Shown piece by piece: positions 18,211 through 26,977 of a DNA stretch of 64,000 nt. The notes beneath the pieces are model-generated. The model did not search any database. It saw only the letters and a list, made by a program, of their open reading frames with translations, and was not told where the DNA came from. Within the stretch, counting starts at the first letter, position 1; each line of letters opens with the position of its first letter. A program made the translations under genes and the position numbers. Source of the DNA: Phytohabitans maris (GTDB taxonomy: Bacteria; Actinomycetota; Actinomycetes; Mycobacteriales; Micromonosporaceae); contig NZ_JAVHUY010000027.1 in the NCBI RefSeq assembly GCF_031085175.1, positions 1 to 64,000 on the forward strand. The letters run 5' to 3'.

Positions 18211-18957
18211 TCACACGATCGTCGCGAGGTACTCGGTGTACTTGGCCACCACGGTCAGCGGGTCCAGCACCGGGACGGGCGACTGCTCGCGTACCGGGCC
18301 GAGCAGCCCGCCCCAGAAGGTGCAGGCGAAGAAGACCGCGGCGGCGCCGTCCTCCTCGGCGGCGGCGAGGGTCTGCTTCAGGCCGGGGCCGGTGGCCGCC
18401 TCCGCCATCGCGGCGAGCACCTTCTCCCGCAGCAGGTCGGGGTCCCGGACCGCCAGGTCGGCGACCTCCGCCGGGCTCGGGTGGCTGACCACCGGTACGG
18501 TCCGGAACGTCACGTCGTCCGGCGCCACGCCGTACGAGCGCACCAGGTGGCGCATCCAGTGGCCGTTGCGCTGGGTCGGCATCGTGGCGGCGAAGGCGGG
18601 CGGGAGCGTGCGGCGCAGCACGGCGAACGGGCCGAGCGACCGGGCTGCCGCGCAGACCGCCTCGAACGGCGCGGTCACCGGGATCGACGAGACCGACTTG
18701 CAGGCCGACAGCGCCGGGTCGCCGCAGCAGGAGACGCCCACCGCGTCGAAGCCCTCGGCGGCCGCGCCGGCCACCATCGTGATCAGCTGGTTGTGGAACT
18801 CGGCCGGGCTGGCCAGGTGCGGCGTGCGCGGTACGCCGTCGAGGCTGCGGCAGACGACCTCGGTGTCCTCGCGCAGGTCCGGCCGGACCAGGTCGACGGT
18901 GAGCTGGTCGAAGATGTCCACCCCGACGGGGTTGATCAGGAGAATACGGCGGGCCAT
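18211..18957 (-). CDS. Aspartate/glutamate/hydantoin racemase family protein
   Basis: A 248-residue two-domain racemase. Both catalytic cysteines of the family seem present: in VGVSCCGDPAL and in FFACTFWGG. Family members epimerise amino acids, hydantoins or maleate-type substrates without cofactor. Beside HyuA/HyuB, a role in interconverting stereoisomers of a cyclic amide or its product is the simplest reading, but this is inference. The ATG at 18957 follows the FAD gene by 12 bases. Confidence 0.85.
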   Translation of the reverse strand: MARRILLINPVGVDIFDQLTVDLVRPDLREDTEVVCRSLDGVPRTPHLASPAEFHNQLITMVAGAAAEGFDAVGVSCCGDPALSACKSVSSIPVTAPFEAVCAAARSLGPFAVLRRTLPPAFAATMPTQRNGHWMRHLVRSYGVAPDDVTFRTVPVVSHPSPAEVADLAVRDPDLLREKVLAAMAEAATGPGLKQTLAAAEEDGAAAVFFACTFWGGLLGPVREQSPVPVLDPLTVVAKYTEYLATIV

Positions 18958-18969
18958 GATGCCTCCAGG

Positions 18970-20109
18970 TCAGGACGTGGCGTTGCGGCGCCAGAGCACC
19001 GTGCGCTGGCCGGGCGTGCGGCGCACGTCCCAGGGCGACAGGTCGAGTGTCGGGTCTGGACGGTCCACGATGGACCTCGCGAGGGCCTCGGCGACCGGCG
19101 GGCCGTGCATCGCGCCGTGCCCGGTGAAGGCGAGCGCCCAGAGCCCTTCCTCCACCTTGCCGACGTAGGGGTGGCCGTCGCCGCCGAGCGCCGGGTACGC
19201 GGTCAGCTCGTGGACGATCTTCAGGTCGGCCAGGCCGGGCGCGCGGTCGGCCGCCGCCTCGACGAAGAGCTCGACGAGGTGGTTGTGATCGCGGGCGGCG
19301 GGGTTGCGGCCGAGCATCGCGAGCATCAGCGCCTCCCCCTCGCGCTCGATCGCCATCCCGGTGTCGATGTCGATGACGGTCGGGATCCGGGAGCCGGCGA
19401 AGGCCGGCTCGGTCAGCACCGCGCGGTGCGTGGCCTTGTAGATGTCCAGGTCCACGCCGAACGGCTGGAGCAGCTCGCGGTTGCCCCACCCGGCGACGGC
19501 GACCACCCGCTGGGCGACGATCTCGTCCGGCCCGTACGCGTGCCAGCCGTCCGGCTTGCGCTCCAGCCGGGTGACCGGCCACCGCTTCTGGATCTTGACG
19601 CCCAGCTCGCGGCCGGCGTGGATGAACGCGCTCAGCCCGTCCATCGGCATCACGTGCCCGTCCTTGGGGGTCCAGGATCCGCAGATCAGCCCCTCCGGGT
19701 CGATGAACGGCACCAGCTCGGCGACCTCGTCCGGCTCCAGCAGCTGGACGTCCGGCAGGCCCATGGAGATCTGCAGGTCGGCCTGCTCGCGCAGGATGGC
19801 GGCGGTCTGCGCGGTGCCGGTGAGCAGCAGGTACCCGTCCTCGTGGAACAGGCAGGGCGCGCCGAGGCGCTCCTCGACGTTCTTCCAGAAGTCGAGGCCG
19901 CGGCGCGAGCACTCGATCTCCAGCGGGTGCCCGAAGCCCTGCTGGCGGACGTTGCCCATCGAGCCGCCGGTGGCGCCGGAGCCGTGCTCCTCGGCCTCGA
20001 CCACCAGTACGTCGGTGACCCCCTCCCGGGCCAGGTAGTAGGCCACGCCGACGCCGTTCAGGCCGCCGCCGACGACGAGCGTGTCGACGCTGCGCGCAGG
20101 TGTGCTCAC
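18970..20109 (-). CDS. FAD-dependent amino acid/amine oxidoreductase (DAO family)
   Basis: A 379-residue DAO-type flavoprotein: Rossmann motif VVGGGLNGVGVAYYLAREG, then EAEEHGSGATGGSMGNVRQQG typical of sarcosine oxidase beta and glycine oxidase relatives, and the C-terminal LWALAFTGHGAMHGPPVAEALA FAD-binding region. Substrates of the family are secondary or N-methyl amino acids and related compounds. A flavoprotein of similar type has been linked to thioether cleavage in thiodipropionate degraders, so C-S cleavage is an alternative. The GTG at 20109 follows GGGGAG. First gene of its operon, 42 bases after operator B. Confidence 0.85.
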   Translation of the reverse strand: MSTPARSVDTLVVGGGLNGVGVAYYLAREGVTDVLVVEAEEHGSGATGGSMGNVRQQGFGHPLEIECSRRGLDFWKNVEERLGAPCLFHEDGYLLLTGTAQTAAILREQADLQISMGLPDVQLLEPDEVAELVPFIDPEGLICGSWTPKDGHVMPMDGLSAFIHAGRELGVKIQKRWPVTRLERKPDGWHAYGPDEIVAQRVVAVAGWGNRELLQPFGVDLDIYKATHRAVLTEPAFAGSRIPTVIDIDTGMAIEREGEALMLAMLGRNPAARDHNHLVELFVEAAADRAPGLADLKIVHELTAYPALGGDGHPYVGKVEEGLWALAFTGHGAMHGPPVAEALARSIVDRPDPTLDLSPWDVRRTPGQRTVLWRRNATS

Positions 20110-20151
20110 GCTGGCTCCCCTTCTCCGTTACGGGTGTCCCGAGGGTATCTT

Positions 20152-20171
20152 GGACCGGACGGTCGGTACAG
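20152..20171 (-). promoter_or_regulatory. Island operator B
   Basis: On the minus strand CTGTACCGACCGTCCGGTCC, 19 of 20 bases identical to operator A, between the cupin stop (20177) and the FAD gene start (20109). AAGATACCC follows directly and may hold the -10. It should control the FAD-racemase-HyuA-HyuB-amidase operon. Confidence 0.7.
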
Positions 20172-20176
20172 AGCGG

Positions 20177-20719
20177 TCACCGTAAAGCCGGCCGGACCGG
20201 CAGGTCGTAGCGGCGGCGGATGCTCGAGCCGACGCGGGAGATGTCCGCGCCGTACACGTGGATGGAGACGGCCGTACCGTCGCCGGCGTTGCGCACCTCG
20301 TGGATGTCGCCGGGCGGGGCGAACCCGCAGACGCTCCCGGCCGGGTTCTCGACCACGCCGTCCTCCACCAGGTGCGCCCGGCCGTCCCGCTCGGCCAGCC
20401 GGTACCGCACCTCGGACTCGACGCCGTCCACCACGCCGACCACGCACCAGCAGAGGTGGTCGTGGATCGGCGTGGCCTGCCCGGGGCGCCAGACCAGCGC
20501 GACGACCGAGAAGAGCCCGTCCGGCTCGACGTGCAGGATGTGCTGCGTGTAGCCGTCCGGGTCGCCGGCGAGCTGCGCCGGCGTCAGCACGTCGCGGGTC
20601 GGCAGGTGTGCCCGCAGCGCCTCGCCGACCAGCGACGCGGTCCGCTCCGGGGGGCAGACCCGGCCGGCCGCCGCCCGCACGTGCTCGACCAGCGTCGTCA
20701 ACCGCTGTGCAGCCGCCAT
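20177..20719 (-). CDS. Thiol dioxygenase, cupin, 3-mercaptopropionate dioxygenase type
   Basis: A 180-residue cysteine-dioxygenase-family cupin. The iron ligands are HDH (His86, His88) and His140 in GDIHEV; Ser152, His154 and Tyr156 in SIHVY form the conserved Ser-His-Tyr triad. Residue 59 in YTQHILH is glutamine, the hallmark of mercaptopropionate dioxygenases, where cysteine dioxygenases have arginine. It would oxidise a thiol acid with O2 to a sulfinate. It lies 124 bases downstream of the TetR gene in the same direction and is probably cotranscribed. It implies that thiol sulfur is released during catabolism. Confidence 0.85.
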   Translation of the reverse strand: MAAAQRLTTLVEHVRAAAGRVCPPERTASLVGEALRAHLPTRDVLTPAQLAGDPDGYTQHILHVEPDGLFSVVALVWRPGQATPIHDHLCWCVVGVVDGVESEVRYRLAERDGRAHLVEDGVVENPAGSVCGFAPPGDIHEVRNAGDGTAVSIHVYGADISRVGSSIRRRYDLPVRPALR

Positions 20720-20843
20720 GCCCGCCCTCCCGGAGCTTCCGGCCCGCTGGTACGGGACCGCGAGCCCAGTCTGGGCAGGCTCATCTGGTGCCGCCAGCCG
20801 TCACTTGGTTGGCGGTGTCAAAGCCTGGCTTATGGATCGGCGG

Positions 20844-21497
20844 CTACTCCACCGGGTGCAGGCCCTTGACCAGCACGTCGACGAACAGGTCGGCGGTCTG
20901 CTCGGGGCTGAGCGGGCCGCCCGGCCGAAACCACAGGTAGGCGTAGTTGAACATCCCGAGGATGCCCTTGACCAGGACCGGTGAGACGTCTACGCCCGAC
21001 CCCTCCGGCACCACCGCGCGGACGGTGCGCAGCCAGTACTGCTCGAACTGGTCGCGGGCGGCCACGATCTCGGTGCGCCGGTCGCCGGAGAGCGCCTGGA
21101 ACTCCTTGAAGAACACCGACCACTCGTTCAGGTGGTCGCTGATGTTGCGCAGCAGGGCGCGCCCGAGCACCCGCAGCGTCTCGGCGGGCGGCAGGCCGCG
21201 GCCGACGATCTCGGCGGCCTGGGCGTTCATGTCGTCGATCTGCACCCGGCAGATCTCGTACAGGATCGACTCCTTGCCGTCCATGTGGTGGTACAGCGAC
21301 CCGCGGCTCAGCCTGGTCGCGGTGGAGAGCTCGGCCATGCCGGTGGCGTGGTATCCGTTGCGCGCGAAAAGCTCGGCGGAGGTGCGCAGGATCCGCTCCC
21401 GCGCCGGCAGCACCGCGCCGTCACCGGCCGCCCGGTCGCCCGCCTGCCCCGCGGCGGCCGGCGCCGCCTCCTTCGTCGGTCGGCTCGCTGCCAACAC
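20844..21497 (-). CDS. TetR family regulator, probable repressor of the island
   Basis: A 217-residue TetR protein: helix-turn-helix at about residues 35-80 (RILRTSAELFARNGYHATGMAELSTATRLSRGSLYHHM), then an all-helical ligand domain like that of regulators of acyl-CoA metabolism. The start is GTG at 21497, or TTG at 21494, which has better spacing from AAGGAGG. It is divergent from the solute-binding gene across a 316-base region holding operator C, and it is the only TetR gene in the window, so it is the best candidate to bind the four operators. An acyl-CoA effector would be typical. Confidence 0.88.
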   Translation of the reverse strand: MLAASRPTKEAAPAAAGQAGDRAAGDGAVLPARERILRTSAELFARNGYHATGMAELSTATRLSRGSLYHHMDGKESILYEICRVQIDDMNAQAAEIVGRGLPPAETLRVLGRALLRNISDHLNEWSVFFKEFQALSGDRRTEIVAARDQFEQYWLRTVRAVVPEGSGVDVSPVLVKGILGMFNYAYLWFRPGGPLSPEQTADLFVDVLVKGLHPVE

Positions 21498-21661
21498 GTC
21501 CTCCTTGGCTCTCGGGTCGCCCGGAAAGCGTCGCGTCCGGCGGGTGCCGATGGCGCGGGATCATAGCGCAGCTATCGACGCATCGGACTGCCTTCGACCC
21601 GAGTCCGCGCGCGCCGCCCCTTCGCCGCCTGTGACGGCCGGGTAAAACCGCCCTCGCATCG

Positions 21662-21681
21662 CTGTACCGAACGTCCGGTCC
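21662..21681 (+). promoter_or_regulatory. Island operator C in divergent TetR/binding-protein promoter region
   Basis: CTGTACCGAACGTCCGGTCC followed by AGTGTAACGT matches operator A and its downstream bases at 28 of 30 positions. It lies in the 316-base divergent region 21498-21813 and could repress both TetR-cupin and the binding protein. The remainder of that region shows no other motif. Confidence 0.7.
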
Positions 21682-21813
21682 AGTGTAACGTCCCCTCCAC
21701 GCCCGCACGGGGCGTGGTCGGCGGCGCCGCCCACGCCCGGCGTCCGGCGCCCGGCCGGCGCCCAGATGTGTCATTTGCGATACCCCTGGTCTGCACAAGA
21801 AGGGCTTTTTCAT

Positions 21814-23388
21814 ATGCGTCGACTTCATACGCGTCGACTCTGGGGAGCCGCACTGGCCGTGGCACTGGCCGCTGCTGGATGCACCACCGGCTCGGACTCG
21901 GGCGGCTCCGGAGGCACCGACACGCTCACCATCGCGGTGGGCGCCGACATCGACACGTTCGACCCGCAGGCGCAGGTCTCGGCGAGCGTCATCCAGCGCC
22001 TGCAGCAGGTCGTCGAGTCGCTCACCACGCTCGGCGCGGACGGCACGCTCAAGCCGCTGCTGGCCACCGAGTGGAAGGCCGCGCCGGACGGCATGAGCTG
22101 GGACTTCACCCTGCGACAGGGGGTGACGTTCTCGGACGGCACGCCGCTGAACGCCGCGGCCGTGAAGTTCAGCCTGGACCGGGTCAACAGCCCGGAGACC
22201 CTCAAGGCCCGCCCGGACGCGCTGGTCGTCATCAAGAGCACCGAAGTCGTCGACGACACGCACGTACGGATCAACCTGAAGTCCAAGTACCCGGCCCTGC
22301 CCCGGGCGCTGTCCCTGCCGGTCGGCGGCATCCTCTCGCCGGACGCCACGCGCAAGGCGCCGAACAGCGTCCAGCAGGTCGTCGCCCCGGTCGGCACCGG
22401 ACCGTACGCCTTCAAGGAGAACGTGAAGGGCGACCACCTCACGCTCACCGCCAACCAGAGCTACTGGGGCGACAAGCCCACCTTCGCCACCCAGATCTGG
22501 AAGGTGGTGCCGGAGGCGACCAGCCGGCTCGCGCTGCTCAAGTCGAACGGCGCCGACATCATCCTCGACCCGCCCGGCACCGACCTGGCCAGCCTGCGCG
22601 AGGACGACTCGGTCGAGCTGACCCTGGTCAACGCCACCAACGCGGTGCAGCTGGTGATGAAGACGCAGAGCAAGCAGGCACCCCAGCTGGCCGACCCGAG
22701 GGTACGGCAGGCGCTCAGCTACGCCATCAACCGCGAGCAGATCGTCAAGGTGCTCGCCTACGGGGCCGCCGAGCCGCTCAAGTCACCGGTGGTGCCGTGG
22801 ACGTTCGGGGCGTGCGACGCGAACAACTACGCGTACGACCCGGCCAAGGCCAAGCAGCTGCTCGCCGAGGCCGGTGCCACCAACCTCAAGCTGCGGATGG
22901 GCGCGCCGAACGGCCGCTACCTCAACGACTACAAGATCGGTGAGGCGGTCGCCGGTGACCTTCGGGCCGCCGGCGTACAGGTCGACCTGGCCAACCCGAC
23001 CGACTTCCCGACCTACCTGGCGACCGTCTACACGCCGCCGCAGGAGGCCACGCTCGACGTGTACATCATGGGTCTGGGCTCGGTGTTCCTCGACGGTGGG
23101 CACGCGCTGCGCAACTACCTGAAGGCGAACTTCCCGCCGACCGGCTACAACGGCGGCTACTACGACAGCCCGGAGTTCGACCAGATGGTCAACACCCTCA
23201 ACCAGGAGGGCGACGAGACGGTACGCGCCGGCCTGATCTGCGACGCGCAGAAGAAGCTGATGCGGGACGCGCCGGCCGCGTTCCTCTACGCGCTGCAGGT
23301 GCCGGTGGCCGTCTCCGCGGAGCTGACCGGCCTCATCGGGCACCCCGCCGGCATGATCAACCCGTCCTGGGTGAAGCCGAAGAGCTGA
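21814..23388 (+). CDS. Solute-binding lipoprotein of oligopeptide-type ABC importer
   Basis: A 524-residue SBP_bac_5 protein. The signal peptide ends in a lipobox (ALAAAGC, Cys23), so the mature protein is lipid-anchored outside the membrane. The family start GGTDTLTIAVGADIDTFDPQ and the internal ATEWKAAPDGMSWDFTLRQGVTFSDG are typical. The ATG at 21814 is chosen over an upstream ATG because it yields a normal signal peptide. No permease adjoins it. The only orphan permease/ATPase set under the same operator is at 1106-4998, so the two halves of one importer are probably 17 kb apart. Confidence 0.92.
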   Translation: MRRLHTRRLWGAALAVALAAAGCTTGSDSGGSGGTDTLTIAVGADIDTFDPQAQVSASVIQRLQQVVESLTTLGADGTLKPLLATEWKAAPDGMSWDFTLRQGVTFSDGTPLNAAAVKFSLDRVNSPETLKARPDALVVIKSTEVVDDTHVRINLKSKYPALPRALSLPVGGILSPDATRKAPNSVQQVVAPVGTGPYAFKENVKGDHLTLTANQSYWGDKPTFATQIWKVVPEATSRLALLKSNGADIILDPPGTDLASLREDDSVELTLVNATNAVQLVMKTQSKQAPQLADPRVRQALSYAINREQIVKVLAYGAAEPLKSPVVPWTFGACDANNYAYDPAKAKQLLAEAGATNLKLRMGAPNGRYLNDYKIGEAVAGDLRAAGVQVDLANPTDFPTYLATVYTPPQEATLDVYIMGLGSVFLDGGHALRNYLKANFPPTGYNGGYYDSPEFDQMVNTLNQEGDETVRAGLICDAQKKLMRDAPAAFLYALQVPVAVSAELTGLIGHPAGMINPSWVKPKS

Positions 23389-23400
23389 GCCGCGACAAGA

Positions 23401-23427
23401 CCGGCCGGCGTCCCGGACGCCGGCCGG
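23401..23427 (+). terminator. Rho-independent-like terminator
   Basis: CCGGCCGGCGTC, loop CCG, GACGCCGGCCGG: a perfect 12-bp stem followed by TTTC, 12 bases after the binding-protein stop and just before the end of the convergent CaiB gene. It may act in both directions. Confidence 0.8.
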
Positions 23428-23437
23428 TTTCGCCTCG

Positions 23438-24574
23438 CTACCCCTCGAAGACCTCGGCGCGGATCTCGTCGGTGTGCTCGCCGACATCCGGCGGCCGGCG
23501 CCAGACCCGGCCCGGCGTGGCGGAGAGCTTCGCCGGTACGCCCACCATCGGCGCGTCCGGGTCGAGCCGCGCGATCATGCCGCGCTCCTCGGCCAGCCGC
23601 ATCGCCTCCGCGAACGTGGCGACGCGCGTGGCGCAGACATCCGCCCCGTCCAGCAGCACGACCGCCTCGGCCGAGCCGCGCGCCCCGAACCAACCGACCA
23701 GGTGGTCGGCGACCGCCCGCGCCGCTTGCGGGTCGCGGTGCGATCCGGCCAGGTCCGGGCGGCCGGTCAGCCGCATCAGCTCGTCGTAGAACCACGGCTC
23801 CAGCGCGCCGAGCGCCACCCAGCGGCCGTCGGCGCAGCGGTACACGCCGTACTGCGGCAGCTGTCCGGAGAGGAAGAAGTGGCCGGCCCGCAGGTCGGCG
23901 CCGCGGGCGAAGTGCAGGCTGGCCGCGTGGGTCAGCAGCGACAGCGTGCCGTCGACCATCGCCAGGTCGATGTGCTGCCCGGCGCCGGAGCGGTCCCGGT
24001 GGAACAGCGCGACCATGATGGCGTACGCGGCCATCAGCCCGCCGCCGGCGAAGTCGGCCAGCAGGTTGAGCGGGATGACCGGCCGCCCGTCCTGGTCGGC
24101 GATCAGCTCCAGCACCCCGGTCTGCGCCAGGTAGTTGATGTCGTGGCCGGCCGCGAGCGCCCCCGGCCCGTCCTGCCCGGCACCGGTCAGCGAGCAGTAC
24201 ACCAGCCGCGGGTTGAGCTCGCGGCAGCGCGGCCAGTCGATGCCGAGCCGCGCCGCGACCCCCGGCCGGAACCCCTCCAGCAGCACGTCGGCGCCGGCGA
24301 CCAGGCGGTGCATCACGGCTCGGTCCACATCGGACTTGAGGTCGAGCACGACGCTGCGCTTGTTGCGCCGCAGCCCGGCCATCCGGCTCACCTCGGGGTC
24401 GCGCTCCAGCTCCCAGTACACGTTGGTCTCGGCGCCCCGGGTCGACCCGCCGGGCGGCTCGACGAGGATCACGTCGGCGCCGAAGTCGGCCAGCAGCATC
24501 GAGCAGTACGGCCCGGGAGCCTGGCGGGACAGGTCGAGCACCCGTACCCCGGCCAGCGCGGCCCCGGTGCTCAC
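23438..24574 (-). CDS. CaiB/BaiF family: alpha-methylacyl-CoA racemase-like or CoA transferase
   Basis: A 378-residue class III CoA-transferase-family protein. GHDINYLAQTGVL (His144) and NLLADFAGGG (Asp174) are exactly 30 residues apart, as are the catalytic His126 and Asp156 of alpha-methylacyl-CoA racemase, so racemase activity is likely. CoA transferase activity remains an alternative because homologues transfer CoA to 3-sulfinopropionate or carnitine. The GTG at 24574 overlaps the thiolase stop as GTGA. Last gene of the acyl-CoA dehydrogenase operon. Confidence 0.85.
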   Translation of the reverse strand: MSTGAALAGVRVLDLSRQAPGPYCSMLLADFGADVILVEPPGGSTRGAETNVYWELERDPEVSRMAGLRRNKRSVVLDLKSDVDRAVMHRLVAGADVLLEGFRPGVAARLGIDWPRCRELNPRLVYCSLTGAGQDGPGALAAGHDINYLAQTGVLELIADQDGRPVIPLNLLADFAGGGLMAAYAIMVALFHRDRSGAGQHIDLAMVDGTLSLLTHAASLHFARGADLRAGHFFLSGQLPQYGVYRCADGRWVALGALEPWFYDELMRLTGRPDLAGSHRDPQAARAVADHLVGWFGARGSAEAVVLLDGADVCATRVATFAEAMRLAEERGMIARLDPDAPMVGVPAKLSATPGRVWRRPPDVGEHTDEIRAEVFEG

Positions 24575-25749
24575 AGCCGCTCCAGGACGAGCGCGTTGGC
24601 CAGGCCGCCGGCCTCGCACATGGTCTGCAGCCCGTACCGGCCGCCGCCGCGCTCCAGCCCGCCGAGCAGCGTGGCCAGCAGCCGGGTGCCCGAGGCGCCG
24701 AGCGGGTGGCCGAGCGCGATCGCCCCGCCGCAGGGGTTGAGCCGCTCGTCCGGTACGCCGAACTCGCGCTGCCAGGCCAGCGGCACGCAGGCGAACGCCT
24801 CGTTGACCTCGAACACGTCGACGTCGGCGGCGTCCAGCCCGGCCTTGGCCAGCACCTTGCGGGTGGCCGGCAGGACCGCGGTCAGCATCAGCAGCGGGTC
24901 GTCGCCGGCGACCGCGGTGGCGTGCACCCGGGCGCGTGGACGCAGTCCCAGCCGGTCCGCCGCCCGCTCGCTCACCACCAGCGCCGCCGAGGCGCCGTCG
25001 GTCAGCGGCGAGGAGTTGCCGGCGGTGACGTGCCAGCCGATCTCCGGGAACCGCTCACCGGCCGCCTCGTCGTGGAAGGCCGGCTTCAGCCCGGCGAGCG
25101 CCTCGGTGGTCACGCCGGCCCGGATCGTCTCGTCCCGGGTCACCGTGGCGTCCCCGGTCGTGACCGGCACGAGCTCGCCGTTGAACCAGCCCCGCTCCTG
25201 GGCCAGCGCCGCCCGGGCGTGCGAACGGGCCGCGTACGCGTCCATCGCCGCCCGGTCCAGCCCGGACCGCGCGGTGACCAGCTCGGCCGAGACGCCCTGC
25301 CGGACCAGCCCTTCCGGGTAGCGGCGGGCCAGTCCGGGGCCGTACGGGTCGCGGTCGAGCCAGTTGGACCACATCGGCGCTCGGCTCATCGACTCCACGC
25401 CGCAGGCGATCACCACGTCCTGGGCGCCGCTGGCGACCGCGTGCGCGGCGAAGTGGACCGCCTGCTGGCTCGACCCGCACTGCCGGTCCACTGTGGTCGC
25501 CGGCACGGCCTGCGGGAACCCGGCGGCGAGCACGGCCTGCCGGGTGACGTTCATCGCCTGCTCCCCCGCCTGGGTGACGCAGCCGCCGATCACGTCGTCC
25601 ACATCGGACGGATCGAGGCCGGTCCGGGCCACCAGCGCGGTGAGCGCGGCGGCGAGCAGGTCCACCGGGTGTACGCCGTTCAAGGCCCCGCCCGGCCGGC
25701 CCTTGCCGGAGGGGGTGCGGATCGCGTCGACGACCAGCGCCTCAGCCAT
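24571..25749 (-). CDS. Acetyl-CoA acetyltransferase / 3-ketoacyl-CoA thiolase
   Basis: A 392-residue thiolase with nucleophilic Cys91 in DRQCGSSQQ, His348 in GGAIALGHPLGASG and the second catalytic Cys378 in MCEAGGLANALV. It cleaves 3-ketoacyl-CoA with CoA, shortening the chain by two carbons. It overlaps the acyl-CoA dehydrogenase stop by eight bases. With the ligase, dehydrogenase and HSD10-type SDR it gives most of a beta-oxidation cycle; no enoyl-CoA hydratase is seen in the window. Confidence 0.93.
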   Translation of the reverse strand: MAEALVVDAIRTPSGKGRPGGALNGVHPVDLLAAALTALVARTGLDPSDVDDVIGGCVTQAGEQAMNVTRQAVLAAGFPQAVPATTVDRQCGSSQQAVHFAAHAVASGAQDVVIACGVESMSRAPMWSNWLDRDPYGPGLARRYPEGLVRQGVSAELVTARSGLDRAAMDAYAARSHARAALAQERGWFNGELVPVTTGDATVTRDETIRAGVTTEALAGLKPAFHDEAAGERFPEIGWHVTAGNSSPLTDGASAALVVSERAADRLGLRPRARVHATAVAGDDPLLMLTAVLPATRKVLAKAGLDAADVDVFEVNEAFACVPLAWQREFGVPDERLNPCGGAIALGHPLGASGTRLLATLLGGLERGGGRYGLQTMCEAGGLANALVLERL

Positions 25750-26899
25750 GCCGCGCCCCCGCGAACGCGTCCGCCCACTCGTACCCGCCGACCAGCTCGC
25801 GGGCGGCGACCAGGTACTGGATGGTCGGTGGCCCCTCCTCCAGCCAGTTGAGCCGGGCGTCCCGGTAGAGCCGCTCGATCGGCGTGCGCCGGGTGTACCC
25901 GATCCCGCCGTGCACCAGCAGCGCCCGGTCGGTGACCCGGCCGACCGCCTCCAGCCCGAAGAGCTTGACCAGCGACGCCTCCGTCGGGATGCGCCGCCCG
26001 GCGTCCCACTTGCGGGCCGCGTCGAGCAGCATGTGCCGCAGCGCGTACACGTCGGTGGCCATCTCGGCCAGGTAGCGCTGGACGGCCTGCCGGGCGGCGA
26101 TCGGCTTGCCGAAGGTGACCCGCCGGCGGGCGTGCTCCAGGCTCAGGTCGAGCGCCCGCTGCGCGGTGCCGAGCGAACTCGCCGCGATGAAGACCCGGCT
26201 GATCTCCAGCGCCCGCTCCAGGTGGGCCTGCCCCTCCCCCTCGGCGCCGACCAGGTTGGCGGCCGGCACCCGGACCCCGTCGAAGGTGAGCACGCCGTGC
26301 TCGCCGCCCTTGCAGCCCATCGTCTCCGGCAGCGGCTCGATGGTCAGGCCGGGCCGGTCCCGCTCCACGAGCAGCGCGGAGACCTCGGTCGGCGAGGTCC
26401 GTGCGAAGACGATGAAGTGCGAGGCGAGGTCCGAGTTGGTGATCAGCCACTTCGTGCCGTTCAGGACGTAGTCGCCGCCGTCGCGGGTCGCGGTCGTGCC
26501 CAGGTCGGCGCCGGTGCCGTGGTCCGGCTCGGTCAGCGCGAACGCCACCGACGCCGCCCCGGTCACCGCGCCGGGCAGGATCGCCGCGCGCTGCTCCGGC
26601 GAGCCGATCTCCGACAGCGCGTGGGCGAACGAGTTGTGCACGTGCACCAGCACCCGGATCCCGCCCTGCACCTTGGCGAACTCGGCGATGATCGGCAGGT
26701 ACTGCTCGATGGTCAGCCCGCTGCCGCCGTACTCCGCAGGCACCAGCAGGCCGAGCGCGCCCATGTCGCGGAGCATCGGCATCAGCCGCTCCATCGGCAG
26801 CGACTCGTCGTCTTCGATCTCGGCTTCGAGCGGGTCGAGGTCACGCCAGATCGCCTCGAACACGTCCCGCTGGAACTTCTCGTACTCCTGTGGGTCCAT
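25742..26899 (-). CDS. Acyl-CoA dehydrogenase
   Basis: A 385-residue flavoprotein of the acyl-CoA dehydrogenase family: AFALTEPDHGTGAD and KWLITNSDLA for FAD and substrate, RRVTFGKPIAARQAVQ, and a C-terminal LEEGPPTIQYLV whose Glu355 aligns with the catalytic base. It introduces the 2,3-double bond of an acyl-CoA. Related enzymes act as desulfinases on 3-sulfinopropionyl-CoA, but the retained glutamate favours normal dehydrogenation. The ATG at 26899 opens the operon, 79 bases downstream of operator D; upstream codons in the same frame run into the promoter region. Confidence 0.9.
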   Translation of the reverse strand: MDPQEYEKFQRDVFEAIWRDLDPLEAEIEDDESLPMERLMPMLRDMGALGLLVPAEYGGSGLTIEQYLPIIAEFAKVQGGIRVLVHVHNSFAHALSEIGSPEQRAAILPGAVTGAASVAFALTEPDHGTGADLGTTATRDGGDYVLNGTKWLITNSDLASHFIVFARTSPTEVSALLVERDRPGLTIEPLPETMGCKGGEHGVLTFDGVRVPAANLVGAEGEGQAHLERALEISRVFIAASSLGTAQRALDLSLEHARRRVTFGKPIAARQAVQRYLAEMATDVYALRHMLLDAARKWDAGRRIPTEASLVKLFGLEAVGRVTDRALLVHGGIGYTRRTPIERLYRDARLNWLEEGPPTIQYLVAARELVGGYEWADAFAGARHG

Positions 26900-26977
26900 C
26901 GGCCCTCCGTCCGTCGGCACCGTCCCGGTCCGGCGCGCAGGGGACGGGATGCGCCCGGTGCGACGCACACTAACAGA

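Noticed and set aside
16080-18488. An 802-codon plus-strand open frame over HyuA
   Set aside because: The minus strand encodes a complete HyuA with catalytic motifs; the plus frame has none.
25742-26899. Acyl-CoA dehydrogenase as a 3-sulfinopropionyl-CoA desulfinase
   Set aside because: The neighbouring thiol dioxygenase and CaiB genes invite this, but the C-terminal catalytic glutamate is retained, so ordinary dehydrogenation is the default.
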